A DNA stretch of 64,000 nt from Cytophagales bacterium (GTDB lineage Bacteria; Bacteroidota; Bacteroidia; Cytophagales; Thermoflexibacteraceae), in NCBI GenBank assembly GCA_013299115.1, contig JAAFKA010000020.1:34831-98830 (forward strand), given 5' to 3'. Numbering within the stretch: the stretch's first letter is position 1; every line of letters begins with the position of its first letter. Below are positions 16,228 through 26,007 of this stretch, piece after piece. The notes below the pieces were generated by a model that saw nothing but the letters and a program-made list of their open reading frames with translations, searched no databases and was not told the DNA's origin. A program made the translations under genes and the position numbers.

Positions 16228-18345
16228 ATGAATATTACTACAAAATTTACGTTACTCTGCTCTTTTTTGGTGCTGCTTTGTGGCTCTTTTCTCTTTGTTT
16301 TGGTCAATAATGAAACGCAGGAGTCGTTGGAGGAGGAAATTAAACAAAAATTGGAAAGAGAATCTAACTATGCCATTGGCAATATAGATAGATTTATTGC
16401 AGAAAGGCTCAACGATATTCAAATCATTAGCAATGATGCCGTATTAGGTTCAGATACAGCCACTTACAACCAAATTCGCCAACGACTATTGCTATTTAAG
16501 CAGCAAAATAAACTCTACGTCAGTGTTTCTTTTTTCGACAACAATCGGGTAAGAATAGCTGATACCGAGTCTAAATCCGTAGGCAAACGACATAGTTTTT
16601 CTAAATATTGGGTCAAAGCCGAGCAGAGAGATGTGCTGTTAGATATTTCTTATTCGGAGTCGTTGCAGGAGGCGGTGATGCACTTTGTAGCCGTAGTTCG
16701 CAACAAGGAAGGCAGACGAATTGGTTTAGTGGTTTCCAGAGTGCTGATTCGGAGTTTGTATCAGGTGTTTAGTGATGTGATAGAAGACAGCAAAACGCCA
16801 AATCTCTACGTTACATTACTCGACACCAATGGTGTAATGTTGTATTCTAATCAGTTGAAAGACAGCATTTTAACACACAAATACAAAGATTTTGATTTGT
16901 TGCAAAAGCAAATTACCAACCAACAAACAGCCGAACAACCTTTGCGTTATTTTGAGCAAGACAACCAAATTTATTTTTATACTTTTCAACAGGGCTACCT
17001 CAATTATGAGGGGCATGATTGGATTTTTGTAATGAGTTTGCCCAAAAAAACAGCCTTTGCTGCTGCCAAAACTTTGCGTTATAAAATTTACTATGTATTT
17101 TTCCCTGTCATGTTTGTTTCTGTTTTGCTTGCCATTTTGTTTGGTCGTTATTTCTCCAAACCTATTGTGCAGTTGAGCAGAGTAGCAAAAATCTTGGGTG
17201 CGGGGCATCTCGATGTAAAGTTTGAGTTGCAAAGCCACAGACATGATGAAATTGGGGTATTGGCAACGCAACTGCAACAAATGGGTGGACAGTTGGCAAG
17301 AAAAATAAAAGAACAAGAGGAACTCAACCAAGAATTGAGTGCAACCAACCAAAAATTGGAGGAACTGTATTTTGACGTGGAGAAATACAACCGAAATATG
17401 AAGGCAAGTATCAACTATGCAGAGAGAATCCAATGGGCTATGTTGCCGAAATTGAGCCAAATTCAAAGTTTTTTCTCCGAAGTTTTTGTTTTATTCAAAC
17501 CTAAAAATGTGGTGAGTGGAGATTTTTATTTCTTTCACGAAATACAACCGCAAGCACAACCGCAAGCATTGACACCAAACAAACAAGTAAGTAACCAACT
17601 AAGCAAACAAGTCGACTTGTTAGCAACCTTTGCAAATGCCAATAAAACAACAGTTTTGCATCATAGCACAACCAAAACAGCCCAAAAATCTTGTGTATTG
17701 GCAGTGATAGACTGCACAGGGCATGGTGTGCCAGGGGCTTTGATGTCGGTGATTGGCTATAATATTTTACAACAAGTTATCGTTTATGAAAAATTGGTAA
17801 ATCCTTCGCAAATTTTGTGCAGGTTGAACGAAGAAGTGCAACGTATGCTGAATCAGGAACATACGCAAAATAAAGACGGAATGGACATAGCCCTTTGCTA
17901 CCTCGATGAACAAAACCAAACTTTGCAATTTGCGGGGGTGCATAGACCTCTGCTCTACGTGAATCAGGCAGGCGAATTGCAAGAAATCAAAGGAGATAAA
18001 ATTACAATTGGTGGGAGTTTTAGACAAACAGACCCATGGCAAGTGCTAACACATACCCTTGATTTACAGCAAGTTAAGTCTTTTTATTTGTTTTCTGATG
18101 GGTATGCAGACCAATTTAATGGGGAGTTGCCACCAACAAAATTTAAGAACAAAGCCCTGAGAGAATTGCTTTTGCAAATTCATTCCTTAGATATGCCCAC
18201 GCAGCAGCAAATTTTGGAACAGGAACACAACAACTGGCGAGGACACCACACACAAACAGATGATATTTTGGTGATTGGGGCAAAGCCTGGGTCTAATTAC
18301 TTGGATTTAATTATATACATCTTTTGCATAATTGGTGTAATTTAG
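16228..18345 (+). CDS. Cache-HAMP sensor with SpoIIE-type PP2C phosphatase
   Basis: 705 residues from the ATG at 16228 (MNITTKFTLLCSFLVLL). Two membrane segments (about 8-28 and 290-315) enclose a dCache-like periplasmic sensor. Then HAMP (SKPIVQLSRVAKILGAGHLD), a coiled coil, and a SpoIIE/PP2C domain with NVVSGDFYFF, AVIDCTGHGVPGALMSVIG and LFSDGYADQF, the metal-binding aspartate motifs. It should dephosphorylate an anti-anti-sigma-type protein on an external cue. Odd: between GDFY and AVIDCTG there is an insert of about 45 residues rich in Q, T and N (about 437-483), not expected in this core. The C-terminus past GAKPG is a short hydrophobic tail, perhaps altered by the downstream repeat and transposase remnant. 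Confidence 0.88.
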   Translation: MNITTKFTLLCSFLVLLCGSFLFVLVNNETQESLEEEIKQKLERESNYAIGNIDRFIAERLNDIQIISNDAVLGSDTATYNQIRQRLLLFKQQNKLYVSVSFFDNNRVRIADTESKSVGKRHSFSKYWVKAEQRDVLLDISYSESLQEAVMHFVAVVRNKEGRRIGLVVSRVLIRSLYQVFSDVIEDSKTPNLYVTLLDTNGVMLYSNQLKDSILTHKYKDFDLLQKQITNQQTAEQPLRYFEQDNQIYFYTFQQGYLNYEGHDWIFVMSLPKKTAFAAAKTLRYKIYYVFFPVMFVSVLLAILFGRYFSKPIVQLSRVAKILGAGHLDVKFELQSHRHDEIGVLATQLQQMGGQLARKIKEQEELNQELSATNQKLEELYFDVEKYNRNMKASINYAERIQWAMLPKLSQIQSFFSEVFVLFKPKNVVSGDFYFFHEIQPQAQPQALTPNKQVSNQLSKQVDLLATFANANKTTVLHHSTTKTAQKSCVLAVIDCTGHGVPGALMSVIGYNILQQVIVYEKLVNPSQILCRLNEEVQRMLNQEHTQNKDGMDIALCYLDEQNQTLQFAGVHRPLLYVNQAGELQEIKGDKITIGGSFRQTDPWQVLTHTLDLQQVKSFYLFSDGYADQFNGELPPTKFKNKALRELLLQIHSLDMPTQQQILEQEHNNWRGHHTQTDDILVIGAKPGSNYLDLIIYIFCIIGVI

Positions 18346-18373
18346 GTTGAGATACGTTTTCCGAATCAAAATT

Positions 18374-18656
18374 ACAATTATTTCAAAGATGCTGGGTTAT
18401 CAATTTGCTCACTTTTTCAATGGCTATGCCCAAATTTTTAATTTGCAAACAGACCGTACAGGCAAGTTATTTGATTACCCTTTTAGGCGAATAGAAGTGC
18501 AAGACGAAGCTTATTTTAGCCAGTTGATTTATTATATTTACCATAACCCACAAAAGCACGGTTTAATTGCAGATTTTCGAGAATATCCTCATTCGTCTTA
18601 CCACAGTCATTTGAGCAACAGGGCAACTAAATTGCAAAGAGAAGCCGTAATATATT
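18374..18656 (+). pseudogene. Remnant of a REP-associated tyrosine transposase (RAYT, Y1_Tnp/IS200-like)
   Basis: The frame gives MLGYQFAHFFNGYAQIFN, then RTGKLFDYPFRRIEV, LIYYIYHNPQKHGL and REYPHSSYHSH. These match the middle to C-terminal part of RAYT transposases (xRxGxLF, IxxNPxKHxL, FxxYxxSSY). The N-terminal HUH histidines are absent, so it is inactive. Its end runs straight into REP-like repeats of the family such transposases are thought to mobilise. It lies between the phosphatase and purL. Confidence 0.82.
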
Positions 18657-18811
18657 GTCAAGGCTTGCAGCCCCGTCACGACCATTGCCAACGTAAAAAA
18701 AATATACGTTGGCAATGGTTGAAAACCTTGACAATCGTATATTTTTTTGCTTGCAATGCAATGGTGGTGTTTTTTTTACGATTGTCAAGGCTTGCAGCCA
18801 TTGCCAACGTA
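18654..18811. repeat. REP-like cluster: three copies, one inverted (BIME-like)
   Basis: Copies at 18654-18696 (+), 18705-18739 (-) and 18777-18811 (+), each with attgtcaagg near one end and ccattgccaacgta at the other. Copies one and two form a long hairpin. The cluster lies between the RAYT remnant and the purL stop codon, where it may also end transcripts. Confidence 0.85.
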
Positions 18812-18827
18812 AAAAAAACGTAGAAAA

Positions 18828-21104
18828 CTACCCCATCACCTTCCCCAAACTCTCCTCATAAACACCCGAAATTTCACTTGCTGAAGTAATGATATTGCCA
18901 TTGATAACAAAATTTCCATCTGCTGTAACAGTGCCTAAGTAGTCAAACAGTTGGTTGTGGGTGCGGAGAAAGTCGCTGAATTGCTGAGATTTTTCGGGCT
19001 TCACCGAAACCACCACCCGACTTTGACTTTCGCCAAATAACAAGGCATCTATGCGGAAGTGTTTTAAGATAGTACCCTCGTCAAAGTGAATATCAAAACC
19101 CATTTTGCGGGGCATTGCCGACTCTGCTAAGGTGGTGAATAAACCGCCATCAGAAACGTCATGGGCAGAGGTTATCAAACCTGTTTGAATAGCCTCTAAC
19201 AAAACTCTTTGTAGCTTTACTTCCTCGTCTAAATCAAAAGAAGGTACAGGACTTTGTTTTACGCCATGATAAGAGTACAAATATTCCGAACAGTTAATAT
19301 CGTTGCGGTGTACGCCAATCATATAAATCATATCTCCTGCTGCTTTGAAATCTAAGGTCATTTTTTTGTCAATGCCTTCCAATAAACCCAACATTCCAAT
19401 CGTGGGCGTAGGATTTACGGCTTGTTCTACCGAAGTGGGGGTGTTTTTTGGGGTAGATTGGTTGTAAAAACTCACATTTCCGCCTGTAACAGGTGTGCCA
19501 AAAGCCTCGCAAGCCTTTTTCATACCCAAAATTGCGTGTACAAATTGCCAATATACTTCGGTGTTGTAGGGGTTGCCAAAGTTCAGGTTGTTGGTAATGG
19601 CAACAGGCTCACCTCCCGAACAGACCACGTTGCGGGCTGCTTCTGAAACTGCTATTTGCGTGCCAATTTCGGGGTCTGCTTTCACATATCTGCTGTTGCA
19701 ATCTACCGAAATCACAATATGCTTGTCTGTACCTCTCACGTTTACTACGGCTGCATCACTCGGTTGGTTGGTGCTGGTGTTGGCTGTGCCTACCATGCTG
19801 TCGTACTGCTCATAGACCCAGCGGCGACTGCAAATATTGGGGTGTGCCAACAAAAATTTGGCTACTTCACGCACTTTGTCCCAATCAGGGAAGTACAAAT
19901 CTTTTTTGCAGTCTTTTATGGTGGTAATATCAAATTTCTTGTATGCTGCGTAGTAACTTGGTTCTTTGTATTCTCTGTGATAAACAGGTGCGCCGCCGCC
20001 CAACACCAAAGTTTCGGCGGGTACGTCTGCCACTAATTCGCCATTTTGGTAGAAATGCAGGCGTTGCGTGTCTGTTACTACCCCTATTTGCTCGCAATTT
20101 AAGTCCCATTTGTCAAAAATTTTGCGGATAACTTCCTCTTTGCCTTTTTCCACTACAATCAACATTCTTTCTTGGCTTTCTGACAACAGAATTTCAAAAG
20201 GTTTCATGTTCGGCTGACGAGTTGGCACTTTGTCTAACCAAACTTCCATGCCATGCTCACCTTTTGCACTCATTTCGGAGGTAGAACAGATAATTCCCGC
20301 AGCCCCCATGTCTTGTATGCCCACCACTGCCCCAGAGTTTATGATTTCTAAGGTTGCCTCCAACAACAATTTTTCTTGGAAAGGGTCGCCAACCTGTACC
20401 GCAGGGAGTTTGGCAGTGGATTTTTCGCTGATGTCTTCCGAAGCAAAAGTTGCCCCATGAATACCGTCTTTGCCTGTGGCAGAGCCTACAATAAATACAG
20501 GATTGCCCACGCCCTTAGAAATTGCCTTTGCGACCTTGCCCACCTCCACAATGCCCGCAGAAAAAGCATTGACTAAGGGATTGTTGTTGTAGCAATCGTC
20601 AAAATGGAGTTCGCCACCCACCGTAGGCACGCCAAAAGCATTGCCATAGTCGCCGATGCCCTTTACCACGCCGCGCATGAGCCACCGAGTTTTGTCTAAC
20701 TGCAAGTTACCAAACCGCAAGGAATTGAGTTGGGCAATAGGTCTTGCTCCCATCGTGAAAATATCTCTGTTGATACCGCCAACGCCTGTGGCTGCACCTT
20801 GGTAGGGTTCTATTGCCGAAGGGTGGTTGTGGCTTTCTATCTTGAAACAGCACGCCAACCCATCGCCGATGTCCACCAATCCTGCATTTTCTTCGCCAGC
20901 TTTTGCCAACATTCGCGGCGACTCTTTGGGCAGTTTTTTGAGCCAAACAATAGAGTTTTTGTAACTGCAATGCTCCGACCACATGACCGAATAGATACTG
21001 AGTTCGGTAAAGTTTGGAGTTCTCCCCAAAATTTCGTTGATTTTGTCAAATTCTTCGGGTAGCAAGCCTAATTTTTTGGCGGTTTCTACGGTAGGTGTTT
21101 CCAT
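18828..21104 (-). CDS. purL: Phosphoribosylformylglycinamidine synthase, PurL subunit (small type)
   Basis: Fourth step of purine synthesis: FGAR + ATP + glutamine to FGAM, working with PurS and PurQ. 758 residues, typical of the small PurL rather than the 1300-residue fused form. Seen: [20 protein letters not shown] with the catalytic histidine, [38 protein letters not shown] and [16 protein letters not shown]. purS and purQ do not adjoin. The DUF4435 gene ends 15 bp upstream on the same strand, so purL may be read from the ATPase/TOPRIM promoter. Confidence 0.96.
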   Translation of the reverse strand: METPTVETAKKLGLLPEEFDKINEILGRTPNFTELSIYSVMWSEHCSYKNSIVWLKKLPKESPRMLAKAGEENAGLVDIGDGLACCFKIESHNHPSAIEPYQGAATGVGGINRDIFTMGARPIAQLNSLRFGNLQLDKTRWLMRGVVKGIGDYGNAFGVPTVGGELHFDDCYNNNPLVNAFSAGIVEVGKVAKAISKGVGNPVFIVGSATGKDGIHGATFASEDISEKSTAKLPAVQVGDPFQEKLLLEATLEIINSGAVVGIQDMGAAGIICSTSEMSAKGEHGMEVWLDKVPTRQPNMKPFEILLSESQERMLIVVEKGKEEVIRKIFDKWDLNCEQIGVVTDTQRLHFYQNGELVADVPAETLVLGGGAPVYHREYKEPSYYAAYKKFDITTIKDCKKDLYFPDWDKVREVAKFLLAHPNICSRRWVYEQYDSMVGTANTSTNQPSDAAVVNVRGTDKHIVISVDCNSRYVKADPEIGTQIAVSEAARNVVCSGGEPVAITNNLNFGNPYNTEVYWQFVHAILGMKKACEAFGTPVTGGNVSFYNQSTPKNTPTSVEQAVNPTPTIGMLGLLEGIDKKMTLDFKAAGDMIYMIGVHRNDINCSEYLYSYHGVKQSPVPSFDLDEEVKLQRVLLEAIQTGLITSAHDVSDGGLFTTLAESAMPRKMGFDIHFDEGTILKHFRIDALLFGESQSRVVVSVKPEKSQQFSDFLRTHNQLFDYLGTVTADGNFVINGNIITSASEISGVYEESLGKVMG

Positions 21105-21119
21105 TGGTTTTTTGAAAAG

Positions 21120-21995
21120 CTATGATTGAATTTTATTTTTTAGTTCGTTAAGGTCTGCAAATTGCTCAAAGAATTGATGTTCATTAAATATAGTGCAAAT
21201 ATGCTCCATATAGTTGTCTATATGGAATTTTAGCTTAAATAAATCTTTGAAATTGACCAATAATTCATATCTTACCATAGTTTTTAAGTCTTTTCCATGA
21301 AACCAAATGAGATATTTTTCTTGTTCATAAAAATTATTTGCACTAAATTTTTGCATAAATTCCTCTATATAAGTATTGAGTTTTTCCTTATTTACTGTGT
21401 TGGTTTGACATTGAAAATCCGCTATTAGTTTTTCGGCTTGTGTTTGACAGTAGGCTAAATCAAGTTGTTTAGGCATTTTTCCGTCTTCTTTTACTAACTT
21501 ATTTTCAAAAAAGAATTTATTATTTGATTTCAATTTTGCCAAAGCCCAACGCACTGCTTGATAAGATTGTATTTTCTTTGCAGCAAAGTTAATTGTAGTT
21601 TGTATGTCGTTTGCGGTAGGAAGATAAATATCTTTTTTTGTTTGATACATAGGCGTATTACGAAGCCACACAAGATATTTGTGGAGTAGGGTAGCATCTA
21701 TAAAATAGCTTTCAATACTTGCCCGATGGGTTGCAAACACATTTTTCTGTTTGGGGATAGGGATTAGTCCTTGATTATTTTCCAGAGGTTCAAAATCAAA
21801 ATCTCTATCTCTTATCAATACATAATCAGTCATTTTAACTGCTGTATTAGTGTTATAGCCTTGTAAAAAGGCTGAAATATTATTTTTTGTTCCAATAGGT
21901 TTAATTGCATATTGCGAATTAGACACAATATATTTGTTGATAAATAGCTTATCAATACTATTGTTTTCCCCTTCACAGAAAATAAATTTGCTCAT
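21120..21995 (-). CDS. DUF4435/TOPRIM-like protein (AriB-like), pair 2
   Basis: 291 residues. TOPRIM-type acidic positions: FIFCEGENNS (E8), LIRDRDFD (D63, D65, D67) and ASIESYF (E95). A second conserved part follows: SYQAVRWALAKL and YLIWFHGKDLKTMV. It matches the protein at 31063-31881 along its length (EG, RDRDFD, IENYLF/IESYF, YQAVR, GKD). The ATPase gene ends 2 bp before this start. In PARIS the DUF4435 subunit is the effector, released from the ATPase when a phage anti-restriction protein is sensed, and cleaves host tRNA; that activity is not established for this branch. Alternative: a non-defence OLD-type nuclease subunit. Confidence 0.78.
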   Translation of the reverse strand: MSKFIFCEGENNSIDKLFINKYIVSNSQYAIKPIGTKNNISAFLQGYNTNTAVKMTDYVLIRDRDFDFEPLENNQGLIPIPKQKNVFATHRASIESYFIDATLLHKYLVWLRNTPMYQTKKDIYLPTANDIQTTINFAAKKIQSYQAVRWALAKLKSNNKFFFENKLVKEDGKMPKQLDLAYCQTQAEKLIADFQCQTNTVNKEKLNTYIEEFMQKFSANNFYEQEKYLIWFHGKDLKTMVRYELLVNFKDLFKLKFHIDNYMEHICTIFNEHQFFEQFADLNELKNKIQS

Positions 21996-21997
21996 AA

Positions 21998-23044
21998 TTA
22001 GTCTAAACGAATGATAAAACTTTCAGGAAAAATAGACACAACATAATCCGAATGAGTAGTAATAATAAACTGATTATTGCTGCCTTCATTTGCCAAAACT
22101 CGTAACAAGGCTTGTTGCAAAGGTGGGTGCAAATGTAGTTCTATTTCGTCTATCAGCACAACAGAATTATGAATTTGCCAATAAGCAAAGTCCAATAAAA
22201 TCGGAAAAATTGCTTTTTCTCCTGCCGACATTTCGGCTAATTCATAGAGGTTATTGTCAGCATCTGAAAAATAAAAAGGTGGTTCTTCATTAAAATCAAC
22301 ACTTCTTGACGGGTTAAAACCTACCATTTTTCTACCTTGAAATACTTTTGAATAAAGTTCAGATAATTTCGCATAGACATCTCTCTGCCCTTTTCGCATT
22401 TGGAAATTATGCTCTTTTAAACTATTATGAAAAACATAAAAAGTTTGTAGTCGTCTTCGCAAGGTTTCATAATCAAATACGATAGGTTTATCTTCGGCAG
22501 TTTCTCTATTCAAACTCGTAGCAGTCCGTTGTTCTGTGTACCAAAGTACAGCCCCTATTCTAAAAAAATTATCCCAAGTATCGGGGTTTTGTTTGCGAAT
22601 TTTAATTGCATAATGTTTACCTAAAAACTGATTATAGTTTTTTATAGCAGCAGCAAAAACTTTGTTTTCGTCAAAATTAAGTTTTAAATAAGTTTCGATA
22701 TCATTACCAATATTGCTATAACCCAACTGTTTAGCAAATTCAGCAGTAGCTTTTAATTCATCTTCTGCAAATTGGGTAGTTAATTTAATAGAAAATTGAC
22801 CGTCTGTTTTACGAATTGATGAATAGACAAAACCAGCCCATTCCAAGTCAGAAGGTTGTCTTAACATACCTGTTGCTGTGCCTAAAATCGAAGCTATTGC
22901 CTGTAAAACAGAAGATTTGCCACACCCATTTTCGCCAACAATGACGATTATATTTTTGGCTAAACCTGTATGCTCATCAAAAAAATCTATTTTTTTATTT
23001 TTAAATTTTTTATAGCCTTTTAATTCTAATGATTTTACTTTCAT
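21998..23044 (-). CDS. AAA_15/AAA_21-type ATPase (AriA-like), pair 2
   Basis: 348 residues. Walker A GENGCGKSS (37-45), signature AEMSAGEKAIFP, Walker B VVLIDEIELHLHPPLQ and H-loop TTHSDYVV, in OLD/ABC order with a large alpha-helical insert between. Near-identical blocks recur in the ATPase at 31874-32959 (L-x-WAGF, EMSAGE, ELHLHPPLQ), so the two pairs are paralogues. ATG at 23044. The gene is first of a tight run: ATPase, DUF4435, purL. The promoter should lie in the 212-bp gap shared with the divergent ATPase at 23257. Confidence 0.85.
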   Translation of the reverse strand: MKVKSLELKGYKKFKNKKIDFFDEHTGLAKNIIVIVGENGCGKSSVLQAIASILGTATGMLRQPSDLEWAGFVYSSIRKTDGQFSIKLTTQFAEDELKATAEFAKQLGYSNIGNDIETYLKLNFDENKVFAAAIKNYNQFLGKHYAIKIRKQNPDTWDNFFRIGAVLWYTEQRTATSLNRETAEDKPIVFDYETLRRRLQTFYVFHNSLKEHNFQMRKGQRDVYAKLSELYSKVFQGRKMVGFNPSRSVDFNEEPPFYFSDADNNLYELAEMSAGEKAIFPILLDFAYWQIHNSVVLIDEIELHLHPPLQQALLRVLANEGSNNQFIITTHSDYVVSIFPESFIIRLD

Positions 23045-23137
23045 AGCATTTCAATATTTCGGTTTGCAAACTTAGCAAGCAACCATTTTGTTATCAATTT
23101 TTAAGATTGATTTTCCATTGGTTTTTGAATTAGGGCT

Positions 23138-23176
23138 GCAAGTTAAAAAAGTTTTGGGAGAAATTGCAAAAAATAA
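23138..23176 (+). repeat. Cassette-flanking repeat, copy 1
   Basis: gcaagttaaaaaagttttgg followed by gagaaattgcaaaaaataa. Copies at 25225-25253 and 25800-25837 in the same orientation delimit two gene cassettes. Confidence 0.85.
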
Positions 23177-23256
23177 AAAGGTAGCTAAGTATTAAATAAT
23201 TTTTTGTATCTTTGTGAATTATCATCAATAAATTACTCAATGTAAATTTTTAAGTT

Positions 23257-24318
23257 ATGATAGACTACGTAGAAATAAAAAATTTCAGATGTTTTAAGCA
23301 TACACGAATTAAAAACTTTGGCAAAGTAAATTTAATTGGTGGTCTAAATAATGTGGGGAAAACAGCTTTGTTAGAAGCCTTGTTGGTTGGTTTTTTCCCA
23401 ACAGCAAAATCTTTTAACTTAGTAAGAGATTTTAGAAATGAAGGGAGTAGTGATAATAATTCTTGGCAATATTTTTTTCTCAATAAATCTACTGATGAAA
23501 ACATAGTTATATCCTTACAACAAGATAAAATAGAGCAATATTTTACAGAAATTAGTTGCCAACAAGACCTTGACCTTGTTGCAACCACATTGGATAAAGA
23601 CAGGTTGGCTTACGCATTTAGAGGAGTTGCTAATCCTTCTTTTGTGAATGTGAAAGGAAAGCTACAAGGGAAAGAATTTGATTATTTTCCTTTACCAAAA
23701 GAAATTCATGCCCTTCCGCCCCACGTAGGCAATCCACCTAAAAATATAGCTGGTACAATACCTTTTTTACATTCTTCTACAAGAAAAGACGCATTGGAAC
23801 TTACTACTTTATTCTCTGCTATTGAACCTAAAAAAAATATTGTCATTGAAGCACTATCTTTTGTAGATAATAGAATTACTGACATTAAAATACTTACGCC
23901 CGATAAGAAATCCAATTTATTCCTTTCTCTAAAAAATCAAGGAGATTTTCCTGTCAATCTGTTTGGCGATGCTATTCGCAAAATAATTGAAGTGGTTTTG
24001 GTGCTACTCAATACTTCTAATTCTGTTGTGTTGATTGACGAGGTAGAAAATGGTTTGCACTATACCAAACAAGCTGAATTTTGGCGTTTATTGTTTGGAA
24101 TAGCTGCCAAAGACACCCAAATTTTTGCTACCACACATAGCAAAGAAATGATAAGTTCATTTGCAACAACAGCCGAGCAAAACCCCAATGTAAGTGCTAC
24201 TTATTTTCAACTGTATAGAAGTGGCATAAGTGGTGAAATAGTGGCTGCTCCACATGATATTGACAATTTAAAATTTAGAATAAATCAAAACATTCCTTTT
24301 AGAGGTGAAACTGTTTAA
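23257..24318 (+). CDS. AAA family ATPase, pair 3
   Basis: 353 residues. Walker A GGLNNVGKTALLEAL (28-42), Walker B SVVLIDEVENGLHY (about 256-269) and H-loop ATTHSKEM. The signature region is less canonical than in the other three ATPases. A TATCTTTG box at 23207-23214 is a plausible -7 promoter element. The TOPRIM gene begins 4 bp after the stop. It belongs to the AAA_15/AAA_21 ATPases that accompany TOPRIM genes in OLD-like split systems. It is only distantly like pairs 2 and 4. Confidence 0.85.
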   Translation: MIDYVEIKNFRCFKHTRIKNFGKVNLIGGLNNVGKTALLEALLVGFFPTAKSFNLVRDFRNEGSSDNNSWQYFFLNKSTDENIVISLQQDKIEQYFTEISCQQDLDLVATTLDKDRLAYAFRGVANPSFVNVKGKLQGKEFDYFPLPKEIHALPPHVGNPPKNIAGTIPFLHSSTRKDALELTTLFSAIEPKKNIVIEALSFVDNRITDIKILTPDKKSNLFLSLKNQGDFPVNLFGDAIRKIIEVVLVLLNTSNSVVLIDEVENGLHYTKQAEFWRLLFGIAAKDTQIFATTHSKEMISSFATTAEQNPNVSATYFQLYRSGISGEIVAAPHDIDNLKFRINQNIPFRGETV

Positions 24319-24322
24319 AACC

Positions 24323-25216
24323 ATGAAGAAATATATCATTGTAGAAGGCAAGGGTGATAAGTTTTTTTTTGAAGGCTTATTGGAACATTTGAATATTCCT
24401 CCTGTAATTATTATCAAATCATTAGAAGATGATTTAGGTACAGAACCTGCAACTCCCAAAAGTCGTGGTTTAAGTAAGGATATGCTTATCAAAGCATTGA
24501 AAAGTTGTGTTGAAACTTGTAGTAATGGAAACAATGAAATAATGATTGGTATTTTGATTGATGCTGATTATGTCGGTAAAGGAGAAGGAGAAATGGAGGG
24601 AGGTGTTGAAAAAAGAATAGCCCTTATCAATAGTGTAATAGAAATTGTTACACAAATAAATCCCAAATTTTCTACTTTATGTTCAGATATAACTCATTTT
24701 AGCACATTAGAAGTAGAGTTGCCAACTTTTGAAAAGATTAGTATTAAAGTAGGCTGTCATCTTACAAACATAGAAGATTGTGGAAATTTAGATACTTTAC
24801 AAATGGCTATTGCGGATAAACCCAATGCTCATATTGCTAACTGTTTAACAGCATGGAAGGATTGTTATGAAAAAAAATTAGCAAGTGGTGTTATTCAAAA
24901 AGGGTATGAAATCAAAAAACTGGAAGGAGAGTATGAGAAATTATGGGTATGGTTTTGCCAAAATTATGATAAAAGTATAGAGGTAATAAGGGACGAATTT
25001 GAAAAACAATGGGTAGATTTTTATAAAAAGTATGATAACTTAAAACATAATGACAGGGGGGACAGTGTTATAAATACTTCTTTGGAAACAATTATGTTAG
25101 GAAGAAAAAATACTAAGGGTGTTTTTGTGCCTCCAACAAGAGAAAAATTATTTAATCTTGACAGCCCTCAACCTGATTTCCAAAAACTCTGCTCTTTCTT
25201 GAAGTGTTTTAGTTAG
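24323..25216 (+). CDS. TOPRIM-like (DUF3226-type) protein, pair 3
   Basis: 297 residues from the ATG at 24323; a GTG at 24305 would overlap the ATPase, but the TOPRIM strand starts directly at MKKYIIVEGKGDKFF, as usual for the fold. Acidic motifs: VEGKGD (E8, D12) and GILIDADYVGKGE (D80, D82). The C-terminal half is helical and charged, with no family recognised. It matches DUF3226-type TOPRIM proteins better than DUF4435. Role by context: nuclease partner of the upstream ATPase (inference). Confidence 0.7.
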   Translation: MKKYIIVEGKGDKFFFEGLLEHLNIPPVIIIKSLEDDLGTEPATPKSRGLSKDMLIKALKSCVETCSNGNNEIMIGILIDADYVGKGEGEMEGGVEKRIALINSVIEIVTQINPKFSTLCSDITHFSTLEVELPTFEKISIKVGCHLTNIEDCGNLDTLQMAIADKPNAHIANCLTAWKDCYEKKLASGVIQKGYEIKKLEGEYEKLWVWFCQNYDKSIEVIRDEFEKQWVDFYKKYDNLKHNDRGDSVINTSLETIMLGRKNTKGVFVPPTREKLFNLDSPQPDFQKLCSFLKCFS

Positions 25217-25224
25217 TTATTTCC

Positions 25225-25253
25225 AAAAGTTTTGGGAGAAATTGAAAAAATAA
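25225..25253 (+). repeat. Cassette-flanking repeat, copy 2
   Basis: aaaagttttgggagaaattg then aaaaaataa, starting 8 bp after the TOPRIM stop. Confidence 0.85.
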
Positions 25254-25273
25254 CTTGCCTACTGCAAAAATTC

Positions 25274-25495
25274 CTATACAGCCATAGCATAAGTTCTTTC
25301 ACCTGCCTGCAGTTGCGAATTGATTAAATTCAATAACTGCAAGCAGTAATCTTGACGCAAATCCTGATACTGTTTTATCAACAGTTCACTTGGATTTTCT
25401 GCTTGTTTGTGCCTGATGATTGCATTTTCTGCCCTATTGATTAACTCCAATAGGTCTGCTATTTCGTTTGCTAAGGTTTGTTTATCTGTTGTCAT
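25274..25495 (-). CDS. Small helical protein, second gene of a two-gene cassette
   Basis: 73 residues from the ATG at 25495. Predicted all-helical (LANEIADLLELINRAENAII, LINSQLQAGERTYAMAV). It overlaps the end of the upstream small gene by 14 bp. No family recognised; size and coupling suggest a toxin-antitoxin-like or nucleotidyltransferase-partner module. Confidence 0.5.
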   Translation of the reverse strand: MTTDKQTLANEIADLLELINRAENAIIRHKQAENPSELLIKQYQDLRQDYCLQLLNLINSQLQAGERTYAMAV

Positions 25496-25721
25496 GGTTA
25501 TCAAAATGTAGATTTAGATTTTTTTTGACCTCCTCCCAACTAATAGTAGGCTCATTACGTGCTTCATTTGCCAATTTGAGCAAATAAGCATCTTCCAAAT
25601 CCTCATCTTCTTCTGTTGCTTCGTCTTCGGTTACAAAAAATGAAGTGAACCCATTTTGTACCAAAAAAGACTGAATTAAATCTAATTGATTTGTGTTTTC
25701 AAAATTTACGACTAATTGCAT
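25482..25721 (-). CDS. Small antitoxin-like protein
   Basis: 79 residues from the ATG at 25721 (MQLVVNFENTNQLDLI). An acidic linker (EDEATEEDEDLED) precedes LLKLANEARNEPTISWEEVK, similar to the C-terminal toxin-binding helices of RelB/Phd-type antitoxins (SWEEVK-x-x-L ending). No RelE-type toxin adjoins; the overlapping helical gene at 25274 would be the partner. Assignment is tentative. Confidence 0.5.
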   Translation of the reverse strand: MQLVVNFENTNQLDLIQSFLVQNGFTSFFVTEDEATEEDEDLEDAYLLKLANEARNEPTISWEEVKKNLNLHFDNHDNR

Positions 25722-25799
25722 AATTATAAACTTAAAACTGAATAACAATTTAAAAGATTAAGAGGTAAACACACAATAAAATGTACGAAATAGTAAGTT

Positions 25800-25837
25800 G
25801 CAAGTTAAAAAAATTGGGGAGAAATTGCAAAATTATT
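25800..25837 (+). repeat. Cassette-flanking repeat, copy 3
   Basis: gcaagttaaaaaaattgggg then agaaattgcaaaattatt. Together with copy 2 it brackets the small two-gene cassette. Confidence 0.8.
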
Positions 25838-25955
25838 ACTTCTTGTTGCAAAAAAGTTGGATTATGCCCAAAAATGACAGTTTTGTTTTTAAAAATTGCT
25901 CTTGTTCTGCTATTGTTACCTCAAAATCACGCACCCACAGCATAGACATCAGACG

Positions 25956-25982
25956 TATCCGACACCTCAAAGGTGTCGGATA
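25956..25982. repeat. GGTGTCGGA palindrome
   Basis: tatccgacacc-tcaaa-ggtgtcggata, 25 bp past the nusA stop. Relatives at 33871-33900 and 43651-43681. It could serve as a nusA terminator stem. Confidence 0.8.
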
Positions 25983-26007
25983 GTTAAGTTTAAGTACTTA
26001 CAATCTT

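Noticed and set aside
23257..25216. Gabija (GajA/GajB)
   Set aside because: The TOPRIM domain is a separate gene, and there is no UvrD-like helicase gene.
25274..25721. Firm toxin-antitoxin call for the two small genes
   Set aside because: Only the antitoxin-like C-terminus of one is suggestive; the other has no toxin motif.
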